This document shows, piece by piece, positions 1 to 5,221 of a stretch of DNA of 6,054 nt. Origin of the DNA: an uncultured Faecalibacterium sp. (lineage in GTDB: Bacteria > Bacillota > Clostridia > Oscillospirales > Ruminococcaceae). A program made the position numbers and the translations under genes. The notes below the pieces were generated by a model, which saw nothing but the letters and a program-made list of their open reading frames with translations, was not told the origin of the DNA and did not search any database. The stretch spans positions 1-6,054 of the forward strand of contig CAKSTO010000070.1 of NCBI GenBank assembly GCA_934501115.1. The letters run 5' to 3'. Position 1 is the stretch's first letter. Every line of letters starts with the position of its first letter.

Positions 1-326
1 CGCACCATGCTGACCACGCCGGGGTTCAGCAGCTGCTGCATCATCAGGAAGCTGACCAGACCGGCCAGACCTGCGGTGCCGTCGTTGTCAGCAAGGCCGA
101 CAGCGGCACCAATGGCAAACAGCCATGCCATGTTATCGATCAGAGCGCCGCCTGCCTTGACCAGCAGGAAGCCAACGGTGTAAGCTGCACCGGAAGTTGC
201 AGCACCGGGCACGCCCATGACGCCCGGAGCAAGGGCATAACCAAGACCCATCAGGATGCCGCAGATCGGCAGCACAGCGACGGGAAGCATCAGAGCTTTG
301 CCCAGTTTCTGGAGATACTTCATCAT
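1..326 (-). CDS. PTS sugar transporter EIIC subunit, glucose/GlcNAc type (partial, C-terminus off left edge)
   Basis: The minus-strand frame reads from ATG at 326-324 to the window edge without a stop, giving 108 residues. It begins MMKYLQKLGKALMLPVAVLP, a typical start of the EIIC membrane domain of glucose/N-acetylglucosamine PTS permeases, followed by ICGILMGLGYAL (about 21-32). The segment LFAIGAAVGLAD (about 69-80) matches the conserved family stretch after the second membrane segment. The EIIC domain moves sugar across the membrane while EIIB phosphorylates it. The start is set by AAGGAGGA at 343-336, nine bases upstream of ATG 326. An in-frame ATG at 335 directly abuts that site and is too close. 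Whether EIIB or EIIA domains are fused, and whether the sugar is glucose or GlcNAc, cannot be seen from this fragment. It is divergent from azlC. Confidence 0.9.
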   Translation of the reverse strand, partial: MMKYLQKLGKALMLPVAVLPICGILMGLGYALAPGVMGVPGAATSGAAYTVGFLLVKAGGALIDNMAWLFAIGAAVGLADNDGTAGLAGLVSFLMMQQLLNPGVVSMV

Positions 327-362
327 AAAGCACATTCCTCCTTAAGAAATGTTTGTGTCGAT

Positions 363-385
363 GGCGGTGCCGGTTGCACACCGCC
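363..385 (-). repeat. Inverted repeat GGCGGTG/CACCGCC in the PTS leader
   Basis: Perfect 7-base arms lie at 363-369 and 379-385 with a 9-base spacer. The element lies between the predicted promoter and the ribosome site of the PTS gene. It could form an RNA hairpin in the 5' leader or be an operator for a dimeric repressor. No T-run follows it in the direction of transcription, so it is not an intrinsic terminator. I do not recognise a LicT/GlcT-type antiterminator target in it. Confidence 0.5.
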
Positions 386-402
386 GATCTTTCCTTAACG
401 GT

Positions 403-411
403 ATTTTAACA
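403..411 (-). promoter_or_regulatory. Extended -10 promoter for the PTS gene
   Basis: On the minus strand TG-t-TAAAAT occupies 411-403, a good extended -10 match about 77 bases before the PTS start codon. The hexamer 17 bases further upstream (TGGCTT, 431-426) is a poor -35, as is common for extended -10 promoters. Transcription would begin near 396 and give a leader of about 70 bases that includes the inverted repeat at 363-385. Predicted by inspection only. Confidence 0.45.
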
Positions 412-677
412 TATTCAAAACAAAAAAGCCATAGTTTCTGAACTTTTTTCATAATTCTCACTCAAAAGTCCATATACTGCCTCCATGAATGTGCAACATT
501 TTTGTTTTTCGTGCACAAAACGCCTCCGGAGCGCAGGATTCGGCATGAAAAAATATTTCATTTTTCCTTTGAGCCGCAGCACAAAGGCGGATCCGGAACA
601 CTTTGGATTCTTTCAAAACTGCACAAAATTGCAATGAAATATCTGTCGTTGCGCCGAAGACGGCGGCAGAGAATATC
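412..677. other. Gene-free divergent control region with short palindromes
   Basis: I see no convincing gene here; a 65-codon frame at 502-699 on the plus strand has no good ribosome site and ends in a low-complexity arginine run. The stretch carries several dyads: AATGT-gca-ACATT (488-500), TTTTcGTGCACAAAA (506-520), ATGAAA-aaata-TTTCAT (545-561), CCTTTG-N10-CAAAGG (566-587) and ATTGCAAT (628-635). Any could be a regulator site for the PTS gene or for azlCD, but the individual elements are short and the region is AT-rich, so some will be chance. Confidence 0.35.
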
Positions 678-705
678 TTGCAAAAACCGCAGGACCTGAT
701 ATAAT
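678..705 (+). promoter_or_regulatory. Sigma-A type promoter for azlCD
   Basis: TTGCAA (678-683) and a perfect TATAAT (700-705) are separated by 16 bases. The -10 is preceded by TG at 697-698, giving the extended form TGaTATAAT. Transcription should start near 712, leaving a leader of about 65 bases before the azlC start at 777. This is the best promoter match in the window. Confidence 0.75.
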
Positions 706-776
706 AAGAACAATATACATATCAGAGATGTGGGTTTGATGCAGAAAAGCGGATGCTGCATTTTGAGGGGAGACCA

Positions 777-1538
777 ATGGAACATACAAAAAGCCTGACA
801 AAACAGCACGGCCTCGTCTGGCCGGCTCTGTGTGCTGCTGCGCCCAGAACCATCCCGGTTCTGGCTGGATATTTTGTGCTGGGGCTGGGCTACGGCATCT
901 ACGTGCAGTCACTGGGGCTGCCGGTGTGGATGCCCATGCTCATGGGTACGGTGGTTTATGGCGGGTCGCTGGAATTTGTGCTGGCAAGCCTGCTGCTGGG
1001 GGCATTCTCACCGCTTTCGGCCTTTTTGATGGCACTGATGATCCAGGCGCGGCACCTGTTTTACGGTCTAGCCATGCTGGAGCGCTACAAGGGCTATGGC
1101 CTGCGCAGCTTTTATATGATCTTTGCCATGAGCGACGAGACCTTTTCCATCACCTGCTCGGCCGAACCGCCGGAAGGGGTGGACAAGGGCTGGTTCATGT
1201 TCTTCATCACCCTGCTGGATCAGTTTTACTGGGTGGCAAGCGCTGGGCTCGGCGCCGTGGTGGGCACGGTGCTGCCCTTCAGCACCGAAGGCGTGGACTT
1301 TGTGATGACCGCCATGTTCGCGGTGATTTTCCTCAATCAGTGGGAGAAGGAAAAGCAGCACTACAGCGCCCTCATCGGCCTTGCAGCTCCGCTGGTGTGC
1401 CTGACCGTTTTTGGCTCCGGCAGCTTTCTGCTGCCCTCCATGGGCTGCATCCTGATCCTGCTGCTGGCTCTGCGCAAGCCCATTGAAAAGGCCGATGGCG
1501 CAGACAAAAGCAAAGCGAGGGAGGGCGTCGGCGTATGA
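777..1538 (+). CDS. azlC: AzlC family branched-chain amino acid exporter, large subunit
   Basis: The 253-residue hydrophobic protein has the length and landmarks of AzlC/YgaZ: GTVVYGGSLEFVLASLLLG (about 57-75), QARHLFYGL (90-98) and SDETFS (119-124), followed by several membrane segments. The family forms the large subunit of an inner-membrane exporter of branched-chain amino acids and analogues, working with the small subunit AzlD. I chose ATG 777 because GAGGGGAG (765-772) sits just upstream; an in-frame ATG at 753 has no such site. The charged tail (KADGADKSKAREG) is cytoplasm-like. The stop overlaps the azlD start as ATGA, so the two are translationally coupled. No AzlB-type Lrp regulator lies beside it, unlike in Bacillus subtilis. 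Confidence 0.93.
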   Translation: MEHTKSLTKQHGLVWPALCAAAPRTIPVLAGYFVLGLGYGIYVQSLGLPVWMPMLMGTVVYGGSLEFVLASLLLGAFSPLSAFLMALMIQARHLFYGLAMLERYKGYGLRSFYMIFAMSDETFSITCSAEPPEGVDKGWFMFFITLLDQFYWVASAGLGAVVGTVLPFSTEGVDFVMTAMFAVIFLNQWEKEKQHYSALIGLAAPLVCLTVFGSGSFLLPSMGCILILLLALRKPIEKADGADKSKAREGVGV

Positions 1539-1864
1539 CCACCGCACAGATCTTTATCACCATTGCCATGGGCACCGCGGCGACCATGATCACCCGTTTT
1601 CTGCCCTTTGTGGTGTTCTCTTCCAAGGATCAGCAGCCGCCGGAGGTGGTGCGGTATCTGGGGCGGGTGCTGCCTGCCGCCATTTTCGGGATGCTGATCG
1701 TCTACTGCCTGAAAAGCGTCACTCCCTTTGCGGGCAGCCGCGGCATTCCGGAGGCCATCGCCCTGCTGGTGACGGCAGGTCTGCACAGGTGGAAGCACGA
1801 GACCCTGCTCAGCGTGGCGGGTGGTACGCTGTGCTACGTGCTGCTGGTGCAGCTGGTATTCTGA
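1535..1864 (+). CDS. azlD: AzlD family branched-chain amino acid exporter, small subunit
   Basis: The 109-residue protein has about four predicted membrane segments and the AzlD/YgaH signatures: ITRFLPFVVF (19-28), YLGRVLPAAIFGMLIVYCLK (41-60) and IPEAIALLVTAGLHRWK (71-87). It is the small partner of AzlC in the branched-chain amino acid exporter. The start codon shares bases with the azlC stop (ATGA at 1535-1538), and GAGGGAGGG at 1517-1525, inside azlC, is its ribosome site with 9-base spacing. Length is normal and nothing is missing. Confidence 0.93.
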   Translation: MTTAQIFITIAMGTAATMITRFLPFVVFSSKDQQPPEVVRYLGRVLPAAIFGMLIVYCLKSVTPFAGSRGIPEAIALLVTAGLHRWKHETLLSVAGGTLCYVLLVQLVF

Positions 1865-1874
1865 AAACCATATT

Positions 1875-1920
1875 AAAAGCGCGCTGCCGCGCAGGAAGAT
1901 TCCTGTACGACAGCGCGTTT
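1875..1920 (+). terminator. Nested hairpin after azlD, probable terminator
   Basis: Eleven bases after the azlD stop, CGCGCTG (1880-1886) pairs with CAGCGCG (1911-1917). Inside that stem CAGGAA (1892-1897) pairs with TTCCTG (1900-1905) across a 2-base gap. A-rich flank 1875-1878 faces TTT at 1918-1920. Position and stem strength suggest termination of azlCD, but the T-run is only three bases, so efficiency is uncertain and an RNA-stability or attenuation role is possible. Confidence 0.5.
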
Positions 1921-1922
1921 GT

Positions 1923-1990
1923 GCATCGGGCAACCCGCATTTCTCATACAGACAGCCGGGCTGCAGCTCTTGGCGGGTGAAAACCGATGC
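1923..1990. other. Second nested stem structure in the 1865-2069 gap
   Basis: GCATCGG (1923-1929) is the reverse complement of CCGATGC (1984-1990). Inside it ACCCGC (1933-1938) pairs with GCGGGT (1973-1978), and inside that CAGC (1953-1956) can pair with GCTG (1960-1963). Three nested stems over 68 bases look like a folded RNA element or a mobile palindromic element. It immediately follows the azlD hairpin and precedes a possible promoter for the flavoprotein gene. I do not recognise it as a named riboswitch. Confidence 0.45.
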
Positions 1991-2010
1991 TTTGCGACCC
2001 GGTCACAGAA

Positions 2011-2044
2011 TTTTTTTGAAAATTGGTGTATCCTATAGAAAAAT
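2011..2044 (+). promoter_or_regulatory. Tentative promoter for the flavoprotein-regulator operon
   Basis: A T7 run followed by GAAAA (2011-2022) leads to TATAGA at 2034-2039, a plausible -10 about 30 bases before the start codon. No good -35 sits at 16-18 bases; TTGAAA at 2016-2021 is only 12 bases away from TATAGA, and is 17 bases from the weaker AAAAAT at 2039-2044. TCACA at 2003-2007, one half of a CRP-type site, lies just upstream but lacks a clear partner. A weak or activator-dependent promoter is likely. Confidence 0.35.
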
Positions 2045-2069
2045 GCATCTATCCGAAGGAGGGGTTCCC

Positions 2070-2927
2070 ATGCCCAACATTGTGATCGTCGGTTCCGGCC
2101 CGGCGGGCATTTCCGCTGCACTGTACGCTGTCCGCGCCGGTGTGAGCACCACCGTGCTCACCAAAGGCCCCGGTGCCCTTGACCGCGCCGAAAAAATTGA
2201 AAACTACTACGGCTTCGCCGAGCCCGTTTCCGGTGCGGAGCTGGAACGCCGCAGCATCGAAAACGCCAGACGTCTGGGTGTGCGGTTCGTCACGGCCGAA
2301 GCGGTGGGTCTGACCTATACGGATCAACTTACGGTAGAAACACTTGACAAAGATTACCCTGCGGACGCCGTCATTCTGGCCACGGGCGCATCCCGGGCGG
2401 TGCCGCGCATCCCGGGGCTTGCCGGGCTGGAGGGGCACGGCGTGAGCTATTGCGCCGCCTGCGATGCCTTTTTCTACCGTGGCAGGGATGTGGCGGTGCT
2501 GGGCAGCGGCGAGTATGCCCTGCACGAGGTGCAGGCGCTGCTGCCGGTGGTGCGCAGCGTCACCCTGCTGACCAACGGTGCACCGCTGACGGCGGCGTTC
2601 CCGCCGGAGGTGCGTGTCTGCCCGCAGGCCGTGGAGGCTGTTCTGGGCGAAACCGTTGTCACCGGCGTGCAGCTCCCGGGCGGGGAGACGCTTGCGGTGA
2701 GCGGCGTGTTTGTGGCGCTGGGCGTGGCAGGCAGTACGGCGCTGGCTCGGAAGATCGGCGCAGAGGTGGATGGGAACCGCATCGTTGTGGATGCCGGAAT
2801 GCAGACCACCGTGCCCGGCTTGTATGCGGCGGGCGACTGCACCGGCGGGCTGCTGCAGGTGGCAAAGGCTGTGTATGAGGGCGCACAGGCTGCGACCGAG
2901 GCGGTCAAAGCTCTGCGGAAAGGGTAA
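2070..2927 (+). CDS. Thioredoxin-reductase-like FAD-dependent oxidoreductase, atypical nucleotide site
   Basis: This 285-residue flavoprotein follows the TrxB plan. The FAD-binding GSGPAG is at 8-13, the redox-active pair is C128-A-A-C131-D, a second dinucleotide fold begins GSGEYALHE (145-153), and the FAD tail motif TTVPGLYAAGDC is at 246-257. It should therefore be a disulfide-exchanging flavoenzyme. It departs from classic TrxB in two ways: it is somewhat short (usual length is a little over 300), and the second fold has GSGEYA in place of GGGDSA and lacks the HRRxxxRA motif that grips the NADPH phosphate (VTLLTNGAPLTAAF instead). NADH or ferredoxin as donor is possible but unproven. AAGGAGG at 2056-2062, seven bases before ATG 2070, fixes the start. 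The Crp/Fnr gene begins 5 bases after the stop, implying an operon. Confidence 0.88.
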   Translation: MPNIVIVGSGPAGISAALYAVRAGVSTTVLTKGPGALDRAEKIENYYGFAEPVSGAELERRSIENARRLGVRFVTAEAVGLTYTDQLTVETLDKDYPADAVILATGASRAVPRIPGLAGLEGHGVSYCAACDAFFYRGRDVAVLGSGEYALHEVQALLPVVRSVTLLTNGAPLTAAFPPEVRVCPQAVEAVLGETVVTGVQLPGGETLAVSGVFVALGVAGSTALARKIGAEVDGNRIVVDAGMQTTVPGLYAAGDCTGGLLQVAKAVYEGAQAATEAVKALRKG

Positions 2928-2932
2928 CAGAG

Positions 2933-3622
2933 ATGCAGGAAAAAACGACCGATCATCGCAGCTGTCTGGCCTGCGGTTTTCCCTTCTGGAACGACCTGAC
3001 GCCGGAGGAGCAGGAGATGCTCTGCCGCTACACCCGCCCGGTGCACTATGCAAAGGGTGCCCGGGTGCACAGCCCGCTGGAAAGCTGTGTGGGCATCCTG
3101 CTGCTGCGCTCAGGCCAGCTGCGGGCGTACCTGCTTTCGGAGGACGGGCGGGATGTGACTCTTTACCGACTGTTTGGCGGGGAGGTATGCATCCTGTCGG
3201 CGTCCTGCGTGATGGACTCGGTGAACATCGACCTCTATATCGACGCTGAAGAGGACACCGAAGCCTGCTGCATCAGCGCGGGCATCTTCCGCAGGCTGAT
3301 GCAGCAGAACGTGCATGTGCGCTGCTACGCCTATCAGATGACGGCAGAGCGCTTTTCCGACAGCATGTGGACCATGCAGCAGGTGCTGTTCATGAGCGCA
3401 GACCGCAGGCTTGCCATTTTTCTCACCGACGAGCTGGCCAAGACCGGTGGTGATGAGGTGCGCATGACTCACGACCAGATGGCAAAGTATATGGGCTCTG
3501 CCCGCGAGGTGGTGAGTCGGATGCTGAAATACTTTGCACAGGAGGGCTGGGTGCGGCTGTTCCGGGGCGGCGTGCAGGTGCTGGACAGGAAAAAGCTGCA
3601 GCAGCTGGCAAGAGGACAATAA
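2933..3622 (+). CDS. Crp/Fnr family transcriptional regulator, cysteine-rich
   Basis: The 229-residue protein has an N-terminal cyclic-nucleotide-binding-like beta-barrel (about 20-120), a long linking helix (about 120-165), and a C-terminal winged helix. In the last, MTHDQMAKYMGSAREVVSRML (178-198) is the helix-turn-helix. R191, E192 and R196 in REVVSR align with the base-contacting residues of CRP, and E192, S195, R196 also fit the FNR ExxSR pattern. Nine cysteines are present (11, 14, 31, 52, 86, 92, 112, 113, 131), including an N-terminal CLAC pair, suggesting a thiol, metal or Fe-S based signal; this is inference. The strict FNR cysteine spacing is absent. The ribosome site AAAGGG (2919-2924) lies at the end of the preceding gene, so expression is probably coupled to the flavoprotein, which may be its target or partner. 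Confidence 0.9.
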   Translation: MQEKTTDHRSCLACGFPFWNDLTPEEQEMLCRYTRPVHYAKGARVHSPLESCVGILLLRSGQLRAYLLSEDGRDVTLYRLFGGEVCILSASCVMDSVNIDLYIDAEEDTEACCISAGIFRRLMQQNVHVRCYAYQMTAERFSDSMWTMQQVLFMSADRRLAIFLTDELAKTGGDEVRMTHDQMAKYMGSAREVVSRMLKYFAQEGWVRLFRGGVQVLDRKKLQQLARGQ

Positions 3623-3625
3623 CAA

Positions 3626-3660
3626 AAAAGGGACGATGTGAACATCACATCGTCCCTTTT
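3626..3660. terminator. Strong bidirectional intrinsic terminator
   Basis: GGGACGATGTG (3630-3640) and CACATCGTCCC (3646-3656) form a perfect 11-base stem with loop AACAT. It is flanked by A6 (3624-3629) and T4 (3657-3660), which extend pairing and give a U-run on either strand. It sits between the stop of the Crp/Fnr gene (3622) and the stop of the converging minus-strand gene (3672), so it should end both operons. Confidence 0.93.
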
Positions 3661-3671
3661 CTAGTCATATG

Positions 3672-4139
3672 TTATCCTTTGCAGCCCTGTTCTTCCCAGT
3701 CGCCAAAGTCACTGGCTTCAGCGATCTTGGTGGGATCGAATTTTCCGCTCTCGTCTTTGGGAGCCACGGCGGGGCCGGCCTCCACGGGGTTCGGGTTGGG
3801 AGCTTCCGGGTCGCAGACCGGCTTCTCGCCGTCCTCTGCGGGCGCTTCCGGGGCAGCGGCTTCTTCGGCGGGCTGGGCAGCAGGTTCGGCAGCCGCTTCC
3901 GGGGTTTCGGCGGCAGCGGCCTCTGCATTGGCCTCATCTGCCGCCTTTGCCTCGCCCTCGGCGTAAGCCTCGGCGGCCTTTTCTGCCTCTTCGGCGTCCT
4001 GCTCAGCCTCTTCGGGGAATTCGACCTCTTCCACATGGAGCGGGTCTTTCTGATTCAGGATCTTGTCCAGCACCACGATGGCAGCACCGGTGGCGGCAAC
4101 GGCCAGAGCCGTGCCCAGAATACGATACAGAGCTTTCAT
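3672..4139 (-). CDS. Membrane-anchored acidic Ala/Glu/Pro-rich protein of unknown function
   Basis: I do not recognise this 155-residue protein. Residues 4-24 (LYRILGTALAVAATGAAIVVL) form one hydrophobic segment after a single lysine, likely a signal anchor; there is no lipobox cysteine. Residues about 36-125 are low-complexity Ala/Glu/Pro with few other residue types, probably extended or partly helical. The end (KFDPTKIAEASDFGDWEEQG, then CKG) is more complex and looks like a defined C-terminal motif; cysteines are at the PVCDPE segment and the third residue from the end. The start is supported by AAGGAGG at 4153-4147, seven bases upstream. It is the last gene of the metal-GTPase operon, 26 bases after its neighbour. 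An acidic surface tether that binds cations is a guess. Confidence 0.75.
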   Translation of the reverse strand: MKALYRILGTALAVAATGAAIVVLDKILNQKDPLHVEEVEFPEEAEQDAEEAEKAAEAYAEGEAKAADEANAEAAAAETPEAAAEPAAQPAEEAAAPEAPAEDGEKPVCDPEAPNPNPVEAGPAVAPKDESGKFDPTKIAEASDFGDWEEQGCKG

Positions 4140-4165
4140 GCCAGAACCTCCTTATAAAGATCAGA

Positions 4166-5128
4166 TCAAGAGAATGTTACGACATCTTCCAGCGGCTTTT
4201 CGGCGGGTTCCACCGACACAGCGGTGAGCACCGGGCCTTTGCCGCGGTAGATGTTGTGGAACTTGTAGCCTACCTTTGCGGTCACCCGCACCCATGCGCG
4301 CTGCTCCAGCGCCTTGTAGCCATCGTAGCTGCAGGGGAAGCCCACGAACTGGATGTCCTGCACGCAGCAGGTCATGGCGAAACGGCCCGGCACGAAGCTG
4401 TTCTTGCCGGCACGATTGGTCTGGCACACCTGTGCAAGGAATTTGACCGTTTTGCCGGTGTACTTCTGGGGCTCGTCCTGACAGTCCATATACCAGATGC
4501 CGAAATCGTCATCCGGAATGTCGATGATGTCCGCGTTGATGTCAAAGGGCAGCGGGTCGGGGATATCGTCGTAGGCCACGCTGCCGTCGGCAAACTCGTA
4601 GGCGATGTCGCACTTGCGGGAAGCCTGACGCACCAGCTTGTGCAGCTCCTGACGGGCGGCGTCGTTGTTCACGGCTTCGGCGCGGTTGAACACGATCAGC
4701 TCACTGCGGGCGATCTTGTCCAGCAGCAGGCTGCGCATGGAGTTGTCGCGGGCGTAGGTCAGGGCGGTGGTGCCGTCGGCGGTGGCGATGCACTGGTACA
4801 CGATCCAGCTCTCGGGCAGAGCTTCGGCCAGATCCTGCAGCAGCCACATGCCGTTGTACTCAATGACCACGCGGCCTGCGCCGGATTCCTTTTCCAGCTT
4901 GAGCAGGTTCTGCGGGTTCAGCTCGGCCTTGTCCTCCAGCACCTTGACGGTCACGCCGGGAAAGGCGAACTTTTTGGGATTATACTCTTCTTCGCCCTCC
5001 TCGCAGATCAGCAGCAGGGTCTTGTCGCCGGAGTCAAAGTTGGGGTCTTCAAAGGTCTCCTGAATGAATTTGGTCTTGCCGCTTTCCAGAAAGCCCACAA
5101 ACAGGTAGACCGGAATTTCTTTTGCCAT
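4166..5128 (-). CDS. COG0523/CobW-like GTPase with C-terminal DUF1980/TIGR03943-like domain
   Basis: The 320-residue protein starts with a G3E-type P-loop: VYLFVGFLESGKTKFIQ (7-23), with Walker A GFLESGKT at 12-19. VVIEYNGMW (87-95) corresponds to the Walker B region (IETSG in typical members). Two hallmarks are absent: there is no GCxCC metal motif in the stretch after the P-loop, and the base-recognition NKxD appears as NRAE (148-151). There is no CobW_C domain. Instead residues about 207-320 (IWYMDCQDEPQKYTGKTVKF, then PGRFAMTCCVQDIQF at 247-261, then WVRVTAKV) resemble the C-terminal part of DUF1980/TIGR03943 (YcgQ type) proteins, whose family I recall being linked with COG0523 genes and a COG0701 permease. 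AAGGAG at 5145-5140 supports the start. Cytosolic; probably works with the adjacent His-rich GTPase. Confidence 0.8.
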   Translation of the reverse strand: MAKEIPVYLFVGFLESGKTKFIQETFEDPNFDSGDKTLLLICEEGEEEYNPKKFAFPGVTVKVLEDKAELNPQNLLKLEKESGAGRVVIEYNGMWLLQDLAEALPESWIVYQCIATADGTTALTYARDNSMRSLLLDKIARSELIVFNRAEAVNNDAARQELHKLVRQASRKCDIAYEFADGSVAYDDIPDPLPFDINADIIDIPDDDFGIWYMDCQDEPQKYTGKTVKFLAQVCQTNRAGKNSFVPGRFAMTCCVQDIQFVGFPCSYDGYKALEQRAWVRVTAKVGYKFHNIYRGKGPVLTAVSVEPAEKPLEDVVTFS

Positions 5129-5162
5129 AGGAATGGTTTCTCCTTAAAAAATCATTATCCAA

Positions 5163-5221
5163 TCAGGCTCCCTCTCTGAGGGAGCTGGCAAACCCGTTAG
5201 GGTTTGACTGAAGGAGTTCAG
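5163..5221. repeat. Intercistronic three-stem palindromic element
   Basis: Between the two GTPase genes, TCAG (5163-5166) pairs with CTGA (5208-5211) to close a junction of two perfect hairpins: GCTCCCTC/GAGGGAGC (5167-5174 and 5178-5185, loop TCT) and AAACCC/GGGTTT (5190-5195 and 5200-5205, loop GTTA). An alternative stem CTGAA/TTCAG (5208-5212, 5217-5221) overlaps the upstream gene's stop codon. The sequence resembles dispersed palindromes I associate with Faecalibacterium genomes (recalled, not searched). No T-run follows directly on the minus strand, so it is not a standard terminator; mRNA processing or stability control between the genes is possible. Confidence 0.6.

Noticed and set aside
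502..699. Small plus-strand open frame of 65 codons
   Set aside because: There is no ribosome site or recognisable motif, it has an arginine-run tail, and it overlaps the azlC -35 and the start of its -10 region.
753..776. Upstream start ATG 753 for azlC
   Set aside because: It lacks a ribosome site and would translate through the GAGGGGAG sequence that serves ATG 777.
1821..2069. N-terminal extension of the flavoprotein upstream of 2070
   Set aside because: The frame is open back to 1821 but overlaps azlD and the stem structures. The FAD-binding motif starts immediately after ATG 2070, which has a strong ribosome site.
3638..3650. TGTGAACATCACA as a CRP-type operator
   Set aside because: It is the inner part of the terminator stem and loop, with only a 3-base spacer and no promoter nearby.
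3947..5179. Long plus-strand open frame of about 410 codons
   Set aside because: It is antisense to the GTPase at 4166-5128 and part of the acidic-protein gene, has no ribosome site, and its translation shows no family features. The minus-strand frames have clear domains and ribosome sites.
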